A stretch of DNA of 64,000 bases, from the NCBI GenBank assembly GCA_000632805.1, contig CP007444.1:4266772-4330771 (forward strand), given 5' to 3'. This document shows, piece by piece, positions 28,951 through 37,558 of this stretch (position 1 is its first letter; every line of letters begins with the position of its first letter). The DNA is from Dyella jiangningensis. GTDB lineage: Bacteria > Pseudomonadota > Gammaproteobacteria > Xanthomonadales > Rhodanobacteraceae. The notes beneath the pieces are model-generated. The model had not been told where the DNA came from, searched no databases, and saw nothing but the letters and a program-made list of their open reading frames with translations. Both the position numbers and the translations under genes were made by a program.

Positions 28951-29487
28951 TTACATGTGCAGGAACGACTTGCCCTGCTTCAGCACGGTGTCGCACACCT
29001 TGGTGGTGATCTGCGACTTCAGGTCGCTCGACCCGCCGCCGACGCTGTTGAGATCCATATGCTGGCCATTGCTGCCCTGCAGGATGCCCTTCGCGCCGCT
29101 GAGATAGCCGGGATCGCTGGTGCCGCCCGACGTGCCGGATGTGTCGGCATGGGACGACGACTTCTTCTTGCCGGTGAGCTGGCCCAGCATGTCGCTGGTG
29201 CTCGACCCCTGATCGGAGTTGCTCGCGGCCGACGTGGAACCGCCGCCCAGCTTGCCCATCAGCTGCTGTTGGATGCCCGAAGCGCCCGAATCGCCGCCGA
29301 GGTAGTTGTTCTTCACGCAGTACTCCAGCAGGCCGGCCACGTTGCCCATGCTGCCCGAGGTCATGGACCCGCCGCCGGGAATCATGCTGCCCAGCTTGCC
29401 GAGATCCTGCGCGCCGCCCGTGCTGCAGGCGAGGCTCAACGCGATGGCTGCGAAGCCCGTGGTGATGCCGCCGATGCGCTTGTTCAT
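28951..29487 (-). CDS. Exported DUF2501 (YjjA-like) protein
   Basis: The 178-residue product has a signal peptide (cut after about residue 26, ...STGGAQ) and low-complexity Gly/Ser-rich stretches. The C-terminal part has LLEYCVKNNYLGG and VCDTVLKQGKSFL, as in E. coli YjjA (DUF2501). The two conserved cysteines may form a disulfide in the periplasm. The family's function is unknown. An SD-like GGGAGACGG precedes ATG 29487. The gene is alone, divergent from the small exported protein at 29677. Confidence 0.85.
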   Translation of the reverse strand: MNKRIGGITTGFAAIALSLACSTGGAQDLGKLGSMIPGGGSMTSGSMGNVAGLLEYCVKNNYLGGDSGASGIQQQLMGKLGGGSTSAASNSDQGSSTSDMLGQLTGKKKSSSHADTSGTSGGTSDPGYLSGAKGILQGSNGQHMDLNSVGGGSSDLKSQITTKVCDTVLKQGKSFLHM

Positions 29488-29676
29488 GTCCGTCTCCCTC
29501 CGTCAGGTGCGGGCATTCAACACCCTGGATCGTTACGTCCGTGTCACTGGCGAACTGCTCCACGACGGCTTCACGAATCCGCCGCGATAGTGGATTCGCC
29601 GCGGGGCTGGGGAGCCGTCCGGTACGTCAGACAGTGACAGCGCACCATTCGTTGTTCGTTCAACGGAGCCGCAGCC

Positions 29677-30081
29677 ATGGTATCGATGAAGAAGCGCGAG
29701 CGTGCCTGGACCGCCGTCTTGCTGTTCGTCGTGATTGCACTGACGGGTTTCGGCAGCGTCGCTTCCGAACGTATCAGTTTCGACAAGGGCGCCAACTCCG
29801 CCACGTTCACCGCCGCGCTGGGCGAAGGACACGACTACGTGCTGGGCGCCAAGGCCGGGCAGACCCTGACAGTGGCCTTGCAAGGTCCCAGCGGCGTGTA
29901 TTTCAACGTGATGCCGCCAAACAGCCAGGAAGCACTGGTCAACACATCGATCACCGGTGACGCGCGCTGGACGGATAGCGTAAAGCAGGATGGCGATTAC
30001 ACCGTGCGCGTGTATCAGATGCGCGCCGCGTCACGTCAGGGAAAAAACCCCAACTTCACGATCACGCTCGCCGTGCGTTGA
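29677..30081 (+). CDS. Small exported protein, lysozyme-inhibitor-like fold
   Basis: The product is 134 residues with an N-terminal signal helix (about 10-30) and a single beta-rich domain. The pattern RISFDKGANSATF, YVLGAKAGQTLTVAL, a FNVMPP turn, and a closing DYTVRVYQMRAASRQG is shared with a family of periplasmic beta-sandwich proteins. Some of these are annotated as inhibitors of g-type lysozyme. That function is an inference from pattern only. Start options are 29677 or the next Met three codons later. A REP-like repeat follows within ten bases of the stop. Confidence 0.72.
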   Translation: MVSMKKRERAWTAVLLFVVIALTGFGSVASERISFDKGANSATFTAALGEGHDYVLGAKAGQTLTVALQGPSGVYFNVMPPNSQEALVNTSITGDARWTDSVKQDGDYTVRVYQMRAASRQGKNPNFTITLAVR

Positions 30082-30090
30082 TTCAAGCAC

Positions 30091-30172
30091 GGGAGCGCAC
30101 CCAGTGCGCGACTGCAGCAATGCGAGGGGTCATTGCGGGGATCGCGATCGCGCACTGGGTGGGTGCGCTCCC
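30091..30172. repeat. Dispersed inverted repeat (REP-doublet-like), copy E
   Basis: The left arm (30091-30115) and right arm (30145-30172) share the core GCGCACCCAGTGCGC. The right arm carries an extra GGGT, reading ACTGGGTGGGTGCGC, a four-base duplication absent from the other copies. It lies between the small exported protein and the end of eda. Confidence 0.8.
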
Positions 30173-30179
30173 GATGCGG

Positions 30180-30827
30180 TTACTTCGCGCGCAGCGCCGC
30201 GGCCTCGCGTGCAAGCTGCTCGATGCCGGCCCAGTCGCCGTTGCGCAGCTTGTCGGCCGGCGTCAACCACGAACCGCCCACGCAGATGACGTTGGGCAAC
30301 GACAGGAAATCCGGCGCGGTCGCCAGCGAGATACCGCCAGTCGGGCAGAACTTCATCTGCGGCAGCGGGCTGGCCCAAGCGCCCACCAACTTGGCACCAC
30401 CTGCCGGCACCGCGGGGAAGAATTTCACGTGGCGGTAGCCACGCTCCAGCAGCGTCATCACTTCGCTCGCCGTGGCGGTACCCGGCAACAGCGGAAGGTC
30501 GCTGTCGTCGGCTGCATCGAGCAGGCCGGGCGACACGCCGGGCGATACCGCGAAACGCGCGCCTGCCTTCTGCGCCGCGCGAAGATCCTTGGCACTGAGC
30601 ACGGTGCCCACGCCGACCACGGCGCCTTCCACTTCCTCGGCAACCGCCTTGATGGCGTCCAGCGCGGCGGACGTGCGCAACGTGATCTCGATGGCGGGCG
30701 TGCCGCCGGCGACCAGCGCGCGCGCCATTGGTACTGCGTCGCGCGCGTTTTCGATGATCACCACCGGCACCACCGGCGCCAGTCTCAAGGTGGCTTCAAC
30801 CTGCTGCTGTTTCTGTTCGATGCTCAT
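30180..30827 (-). CDS. eda: 2-keto-3-deoxy-6-phosphogluconate aldolase
   Basis: This 215-residue class I aldolase cuts KDPG to pyruvate and glyceraldehyde-3-phosphate, the last step of the Entner-Doudoroff pathway. The Schiff-base lysine is in HVKFFPA near residue 134 and the general base Glu in IEITLRT near 46. FCPTGGIS near 165 binds phosphate. It is the last gene of a leftward zwf-pgl-edd-eda run, 37 bases after edd, and is probably co-transcribed. It ends just before a REP-like repeat. Length matches E. coli Eda (213). Confidence 0.97.
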   Translation of the reverse strand: MSIEQKQQQVEATLRLAPVVPVVIIENARDAVPMARALVAGGTPAIEITLRTSAALDAIKAVAEEVEGAVVGVGTVLSAKDLRAAQKAGARFAVSPGVSPGLLDAADDSDLPLLPGTATASEVMTLLERGYRHVKFFPAVPAGGAKLVGAWASPLPQMKFCPTGGISLATAPDFLSLPNVICVGGSWLTPADKLRNGDWAGIEQLAREAAALRAK

Positions 30828-30864
30828 GGCGTTCCGTGAATGCGTTCAGAAGAAGTGCGTTGCG

Positions 30865-32682
<1,818 letters not shown>

Positions 32683-32749
32683 GTCATGACTCCGGGACAT
32701 TCGGGTGGCGCGTGCGATGACGCGCCTTCAATCGGGTGGGTGCCGCGGC

Positions 32750-33463
32750 TTACGGGCACCAGTACACGGCGACCGGCACGCGCTCCTGCGTCAGTACCGA
32801 GCGCACCGGGAAATGCGCGGCTTCGCCAAGGCCCAGCCGCGCGTCGGCCAGCAGCTGGCGCTTGCCTTCACCTTCGATGTGCAGATACATCGCGCGTGTC
32901 TGCAGCAATGCCGACAGCGTGAACGTGATGCGCGGTTCGCCGGCACCCGGCGCGCGCATTGGCAGCACACGCACGTCGCTGTTGGCGTCGAGCGCTTCGG
33001 GCAGGCGATCACCGCCGGGAAAGAACGACGCCGTGTGGCCATCGTTGCCCATGCCCAGCACCACCGCATCGAACGGCAGCGGCAGCGACGCCACGCGTGC
33101 ACGCAGTGCCACAAGACCTGCTTCGGGCGTCGGCGCATCGGCATATAGCGGCACGAATTGTGCGGTCGAGGCGGCGTGCTGCAGCAGCATGGCTTTCACC
33201 ATGGCGGCATTGGAACGCTCGCTGCTCTCGGGCACCCAGCGTTCGTCGACCAGGGTGACCTGCACCTTGGCCCAATCGAGCGCCTGTCGGGACAGACGTT
33301 CGAACAGGTGCTTCGGCGTACTGCCGCCGGACACCGCGAGCAGGGCGTAGCCGCGTTCGGCAAGGCCTTCGCGCAACCGCTCGGCGAGGCGCTCGGCCAG
33401 TGCGTCGGCCAGTGCGTGACAATCGGTGAAACTGTGCGTGGTGACGTTCAAGATCGGCGGCAT
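32750..33463 (-). CDS. pgl: 6-phosphogluconolactonase (DevB type)
   Basis: The 237-residue protein hydrolyses 6-phosphogluconolactone to 6-phosphogluconate. Family motifs are LLAVSGGSTPKHLFE near residue 43, VTLVDERWVP near 68 and VVLGMGNDGHTASFFPGG near 141. The start at 33463 begins the conserved domain; the longer in-frame extension contains no conserved sequence. The gene is 118 bases downstream of zwf, and this gap contains a perfect hairpin and a T8 tract on the transcribed strand. Confidence 0.95.
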   Translation of the reverse strand: MPPILNVTTHSFTDCHALADALAERLAERLREGLAERGYALLAVSGGSTPKHLFERLSRQALDWAKVQVTLVDERWVPESSERSNAAMVKAMLLQHAASTAQFVPLYADAPTPEAGLVALRARVASLPLPFDAVVLGMGNDGHTASFFPGGDRLPEALDANSDVRVLPMRAPGAGEPRITFTLSALLQTRAMYLHIEGEGKRQLLADARLGLGEAAHFPVRSVLTQERVPVAVYWCP

Positions 33464-33502
33464 GTCAGGGGTGGTAGGCTGCGCGGATGTCTCGCGCAGC
33501 GC

Positions 33503-33553
33503 GAAAAAAAAGTCTAGACGCGGGCTCGCAACGCACAGGTGAAACACCTGTGC
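33503..33553 (-). promoter_or_regulatory. Hairpin followed by a T8 tract between zwf and pgl
   Basis: GCACAGGTG (33533-33541), loop AAA, CACCTGTGC (33545-33553) form a perfect 9-bp stem. In the direction of transcription it is followed, 21 bases later, by eight T residues (33504-33511), preceded by the palindrome GTCTAGAC. The spacing is too long for a classic terminator. An attenuator or RNA-processing site setting zwf against pgl-edd-eda levels is possible. Confidence 0.45.
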
Positions 33554-33581
33554 ATGGCGATCGACGGTGTTGAACCGCGGC

Positions 33582-35081
33582 TTATTCACTGTCCTCGTTC
33601 CACGTGCGGCCATCGCGCTCGATCAGCGCCACCGCTGCACTCGGGCCCCACGTGCCGGACGTGTACGGACGCGGCGACTCGCCGCTGTCGCCCCACGCGG
33701 CAAGGATGGGATCGGCCCAGTGCCACGCTGCTTCCACCTCGTCGCGACGCATGAACAAGGTCGGGTTGCCGCGCACCACGTCGAGGATGAGGCGCTCGTA
33801 CGCATCGGGCTGCTGCACGCCGAAGGCCTCGGCAAAGCTCATGTCCAGCGACACGTGGCGCAGGCGCAGGCCGCCCGGACCCGGATGCTTGATGGTCACC
33901 CACAGCTTGATGTTCTCGTCCGGCTGCAGGCGCAGCACCAGGCGGTTCTGCGCAAGCACGCCCGCCGACGGATCGAAGATCGAATGCGGCACCGGCTTGA
34001 ACACCACCACGATCTCGGACACGCGCTCGGGCAACCGCTTGCCGGTGCGCAGGTAGAACGGCACGCCGGCCCAGCGCCAGTTGGCGATCTCGGCCTTCAC
34101 CGCCACGAAGGTTTCGGTGTTGGACTTGTGGTCTTTCAGCTCGTCGAGATAGCCCGGCACGCTCTGGCCTTCGGCGGCGCCCGCGCGGTACTGGCCGCGC
34201 ACGGTGAGCTGGCTCGCGTTGCTTTCATCGATGTGCTTGAGGGAGCGCAGCACCTTGAGCTTCTCGTCGCGCACCGCGTCGGGCGACAGCGAGGAGGGCG
34301 GCTCCATGGCCACCATGCACAGCAGCTGCAGGATGTGGTTCTGCACCATGTCGCGCAGCGCGCCGGCATGGTCGTAGTAACCCGCGCGCTGGCCCACGCC
34401 CAGCGTTTCGGCCACGGTGATCTGCACGTGGTCGATGTGCTCGGCGTTCCACAGCGGCTCGAACAGGATGTTGCCGAAGCGCAGCGCCAGCAGGTTCTGC
34501 ACCGTTTCCTTGCCGAGGTAATGGTCGATGCGATAGGTCTGCGATTCGTCGAACACGCGACCCACTGCATCGTTGATCTGGTTGGCGCTCTTGAGGTCGC
34601 GACCGATGGGCTTTTCCAGCACCACGCGCGCCTTGCCCTCGTTGAGGCCGTAATTGCCAAGGCGGTTGCAGATGTCCACGAACAGCTCGGGCGAGGTGGA
34701 CAGGTAGAACACGCGCACGTGATCGGGCTGGCCACCGATGAGTGCCGCGAAATCGTCCCAGCCATCGTCCTTGCGGGCATCCAGCGAGCGGTAATGCACC
34801 AGCTTCAGGAAGGCGTCGATCTTGCTCTTGTCGCCGCCGTTCTCCTGCAGCGCCTTGCGCGCAAGGGCGCGGTAGCCGTCGTCGTCCAGACCTTCGCGGG
34901 CAATGCCGATGATCCGGCTGGTTTCGGGAATCTGGCCGTCCGCATAGCGGTGGTACAGCGCGGGCAGCAGTTTGCGTACGGCGAGGTCGCCGGTTCCGCC
35001 GAAGATCACCAGGTCGAAGGGGTCGACCGGCAGGGGAGAAGCAGTCACTTCAGTCACCTCGAGCGATGCGGGGAGCGACAC
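33582..35081 (-). CDS. zwf: Glucose-6-phosphate 1-dehydrogenase
   Basis: The 499-residue enzyme oxidises glucose-6-phosphate to 6-phosphogluconolactone with NADP or NAD. The nucleotide site is LVIFGGTGDLAVRKL near residue 25, and the active-site signature is RIDHYLGKETVQN near 183. It is first in the leftward Entner-Doudoroff run. The annotated start is GTG at 35081; it lies in a 7-bp inverted repeat (CACGTGG/CCACGTG, 35079-35100) and has no strong Shine-Dalgarno, so a GTG a few codons inside may be the true start. Repeated TGGT half-sites upstream suggest control by the divergent GntR regulator. Confidence 0.97.
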   Translation of the reverse strand: MSLPASLEVTEVTASPLPVDPFDLVIFGGTGDLAVRKLLPALYHRYADGQIPETSRIIGIAREGLDDDGYRALARKALQENGGDKSKIDAFLKLVHYRSLDARKDDGWDDFAALIGGQPDHVRVFYLSTSPELFVDICNRLGNYGLNEGKARVVLEKPIGRDLKSANQINDAVGRVFDESQTYRIDHYLGKETVQNLLALRFGNILFEPLWNAEHIDHVQITVAETLGVGQRAGYYDHAGALRDMVQNHILQLLCMVAMEPPSSLSPDAVRDEKLKVLRSLKHIDESNASQLTVRGQYRAGAAEGQSVPGYLDELKDHKSNTETFVAVKAEIANWRWAGVPFYLRTGKRLPERVSEIVVVFKPVPHSIFDPSAGVLAQNRLVLRLQPDENIKLWVTIKHPGPGGLRLRHVSLDMSFAEAFGVQQPDAYERLILDVVRGNPTLFMRRDEVEAAWHWADPILAAWGDSGESPRPYTSGTWGPSAAVALIERDGRTWNEDSE

Positions 35082-35266
35082 GTGGCATGCATACCACGTG
35101 CAATGCCTGACGATCGTACCAGTGAAATACCAGACAACACCAGTTCCCCGGCGCGCCTTTGTCAGCCTCGATTGAGCGATGATCGGGCGACCGAATTGGT
35201 ACCACCGAAAAGCCCTGTCGCGACGCCCGATTGCGCGATTGGTATTCTCATTGGTATCGTGCCGGT
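35082..35266. promoter_or_regulatory. Divergent zwf / GntR control region with phased repeats
   Basis: ACCAG occurs at 35118, 35129 and 35139 (steps of 11 and 10 bases, one helical turn) on the zwf side. ATTGGTAC is at 35195, and ATTGGTAT at 35238 and 35250 (step 12) on the regulator side. Both sets are forms of a TGGTA half-site, and TGGTACCA at 35197 is a perfect palindrome. GntR/HutC-type regulators bind repeated GT/AC half-sites of this kind, so this is a likely shared operator. Confidence 0.6.
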
Positions 35267-36019
35267 ATGGAAACCGCCCTCGTCAACGAATATCGCCGCC
35301 TCAGCCGTGACCCGGCCGTGAACCAGCCGCTGGCCTACCTGCGCCTGCGCCGGGCCATCCGCAACGTGGTGGAACATCGCGACATCGAGCCGGGCCAGGC
35401 CTTGCCGAGCGAACGCGACCTGTCGCGCCTGCTGCAGCTCTCGCGCGTCACCGTGCGCAAGGCCATCGCCGGCCTGGTCGAAGAGGGTCTGCTCAATCAG
35501 CGCCACGGCGCCGGCACCTTCGTGGCCGAGCGCATCATCAAGCCCATGTCGCGCCTTACCAGCTTCACGGAAGACTTGCGCGCCCGTGGACTGAATCCGC
35601 GCTCGGAGTTCTTCGAGCGCAGCGTGGGCGAGGTGACGCCCGAAGAATCCATGGCGCTCAACCTTTCGCCCGGCGTGCTGGTCGCGCGCCTGCATCGCGT
35701 GCGTTACGCCAAGGATGAGCCCTTGGCGATCGAGCGCAGCGTGGTGCCCGCCAGCGTGCTGCCCGACCCGATGATCGTGCACGACTCGCTCTATCAGGTG
35801 CTGGAAACCCTCGGCGCGCGCCCGCGCCGCGCCCTGCAGCGCCTGCGCGCGGTGTCGCTCGGCGCCCAGCAGGCGCGCCTGCTGCACGTGCCGGCAGGCA
35901 GCGCGGGACTCAACATCGAGCGGCGCAGCTTCCTTGACGATGGCCGCGTCGTGGAGTTCACCACCTCGTGGTATCGCGGCGACATCTACGATTTCGTGGC
36001 CGAACTGCAGACGGACTGA
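35267..36019 (+). CDS. GntR family regulator, HutC/NagR type
   Basis: The 250-residue product has an N-terminal winged helix (about residues 15-85) with PSERDLSRLLQLSRVTVRKAIAGLVEEGLLNQRHGAGTFV. A UTRA ligand-binding domain follows (about 100-245), with ESMALNLSPG, RLHRVRYAKDEPLAIERS and VEFTTSWYRGDIYDF. UTRA domains sense phosphorylated sugars or related metabolites. It is divergent from zwf-pgl-edd-eda and, from context, should repress it until a pathway intermediate such as a sugar phosphate appears. In many pseudomonads the RpiR-type HexR holds this place. The ATG at 35267 starts the conserved region; a longer start is unlikely. Confidence 0.9.
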   Translation: METALVNEYRRLSRDPAVNQPLAYLRLRRAIRNVVEHRDIEPGQALPSERDLSRLLQLSRVTVRKAIAGLVEEGLLNQRHGAGTFVAERIIKPMSRLTSFTEDLRARGLNPRSEFFERSVGEVTPEESMALNLSPGVLVARLHRVRYAKDEPLAIERSVVPASVLPDPMIVHDSLYQVLETLGARPRRALQRLRAVSLGAQQARLLHVPAGSAGLNIERRSFLDDGRVVEFTTSWYRGDIYDFVAELQTD

Positions 36020-36031
36020 GGCCCGGCGGCG

Positions 36032-36478
36032 CTAGAACTCCAGCGCCATCGACTGGCCCACCGCCGTGGCCCGCCATTGCGCGGTGAGCGCGAGGATGCG
36101 TTCCCGCACGGCTTCCACGTCCGCCACGCCCACGGCCAGCGCCTCGCATTGCCTGGCCTCGCAGGTCACCCGGTACAGGTCCAGCATGTCCGCCGGCGCA
36201 CTGTTCCAGCCGGCCCAGCCATCGGCCTGGAACACCTCGACCAGCCGCTCCACGCCGTCGCTTTCGGCTTCCGCGTCCATGCGGAAATCCACCGCCTCGC
36301 CTGCCGCCACGCGCGTGACGAAACCACGCTTGCGCAGCACGCTTTCCACGGCGAAATGCACCATGTCATGCGGAATGATGCCTTGCTTGGGACAGTCGAT
36401 CTGCTGGCTGGGGGCATCGTCGCGGATCACGTCCATGCGGTCGTGCTTGCCGGCGCCCTTGGTGAAGAGGATCTGCAT
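36032..36478 (-). CDS. Conserved hypothetical cytoplasmic protein
   Basis: The product is 148 residues, with no signal peptide or membrane segment. It begins MQILFTKGAGKHDRMD and includes IIPHDMVHFAVESVLRKRGF near residue 48, a mixed helix/strand pattern. I do not recognise a named family. It is convergent with the GntR gene (12 bases between stops) and divergent from DUF3348, with a shared 119-base control region. The start at 36478 is the first Met with conserved-looking sequence; the longer frame overlaps the divergent promoter. Confidence 0.7.
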   Translation of the reverse strand: MQILFTKGAGKHDRMDVIRDDAPSQQIDCPKQGIIPHDMVHFAVESVLRKRGFVTRVAAGEAVDFRMDAEAESDGVERLVEVFQADGWAGWNSAPADMLDLYRVTCEARQCEALAVGVADVEAVRERILALTAQWRATAVGQSMALEF

Positions 36479-36553
36479 GAGCCACCTGTCGAGGGACGAT
36501 TCATCGCCGCTGAACGGGACCCGCGGCGGGCCGCGCCTGCCGCCGGGCGTCTT

Positions 36554-36578
36554 CGCTCCATAAGCGTGTAAAATATGG
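36554..36578. promoter_or_regulatory. Inverted repeat over the promoter of the DUF3348 gene
   Basis: CTCCATA (36554-36560) and TATGGAG (36572-36578) face each other around an 11-base spacer that contains TAAAAT (36567-36572), a -10-like hexamer about 26 bases before the DUF3348 ATG. A bound repressor here would block the promoter of the motor-like module. Confidence 0.45.
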
Positions 36579-36597
36579 AGTTTTTGACGTTCGTAGT

Positions 36598-37281
36598 ATG
36601 GCGCAGGACTCTCCACGAACAAGCATCCGCGGCTCGACGTTCATTCGCCTGCTGGCTCGCCTGACCGACGCCGACGTTTCCGCGTCCCGGTCGTCGCTCT
36701 CGGACCGGTTGAGCCAGTGGCTCGACTGGACGCATGCGATCGCGCTGTCCACCGCGATGGACCGCCGGGCGCCCACGGACGCGTTCGACGCTCCGGCCTT
36801 CGGCGACGCCGAAGCCGAAGAGTGCGCGCGCGTGCGTGCCTCGCTGGCGGACGTGATCAAGGGCGCCGGGGAAAGCACCGACGGCGACGTGGAATACACG
36901 GCCTTTCGACAGCGCTACCTCACCTTGCAGCGTCGCATGCAGACGGCCACGGGCAACCTGCGTGGCCGGCTGCGCGACATGCTCGCGCAAAAGACGCCGG
37001 AAATGGCGCGCCTCGCCGAGGTGGATGCGGTGATGGAACGCGCGCTGAGTCCGCGCGAACACACGCTGCTCGCCGCCGTGCCCCATCTGCTCGGCGATCA
37101 TTTCGAACGGCTGCGCAAGAGCGCGCAGGACACACCGGCCGATGCGCCGCCCGCGGAGAACACCTCTGCCGGCGCATGGCTCGACACATTCCGCAGGGAC
37201 ATGCAGAGCGTGTTGCTCGCCGAACTGGATGTTCGTTTTCAACCGGTCGAAGGGCTGCTCGCAGCGCTTCGCACCCGCTGA
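36598..37281 (+). CDS. DUF3348 protein, first gene of the motor-like module
   Basis: The 227-residue soluble protein matches DUF3348. It starts SIRGSTFIRLLARLTDADV, is helical throughout, and has an FRQRYLTLQRRM segment and a final helix VRFQPVEGLLAALRTR. There is no signal peptide, so it is cytoplasmic. The family's function is unknown. It is consistently the companion of DUF802, an OmpA-domain protein and DUF2894, as here. Its stop codon is the first element of a 267-base palindrome that separates it from the next gene, although the other three genes overlap. Confidence 0.85.
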   Translation: MAQDSPRTSIRGSTFIRLLARLTDADVSASRSSLSDRLSQWLDWTHAIALSTAMDRRAPTDAFDAPAFGDAEAEECARVRASLADVIKGAGESTDGDVEYTAFRQRYLTLQRRMQTATGNLRGRLRDMLAQKTPEMARLAEVDAVMERALSPREHTLLAAVPHLLGDHFERLRKSAQDTPADAPPAENTSAGAWLDTFRRDMQSVLLAELDVRFQPVEGLLAALRTR

Positions 37282-37547
37282 GAGCCTGTTCGATGTCTCC
37301 GCGTAGCCCGCGTTGTTCACCCCAAGCGCCCTGCGAGCTGTCCGTAGCGCCGCGCCTGACTGGCCGTCAGGTCAAGCTGCGGGCGGCTCGCAGGCGCTTG
37401 GGGTGAACAACCCTTCGGGCCGGGTCTGTTTGCCCGCAGCCCGGCGTCATCACTCAATCGTGTACGGACGTACACTCCTTCGCTCTTCCTTGGTCTGCGC
37501 GCAAACAGCTCCCGGCGCGGGCCACGCGGAGACATCGAACAGGCTCT
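37281..37547. repeat. 267-base nested palindromic element
   Basis: The outer arms are 24 bases and perfect (37281-37304 and 37524-37547), beginning AGAGCCTGTTCGATGTCTCC. An inner pair of 19 bases is also perfect (37312-37330 and 37393-37411), continued by TGCGAGC/GCTCGCA with one unpaired base. A third palindrome, GTGTACG-GA-CGTACAC, lies at 37460-37475. No open frame of note lies inside. The layout suggests a small non-autonomous mobile element or a large structured RNA. No clear target-site duplication is visible. Confidence 0.8.
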
Positions 37548-37558
37548 ACTAGCTAATC

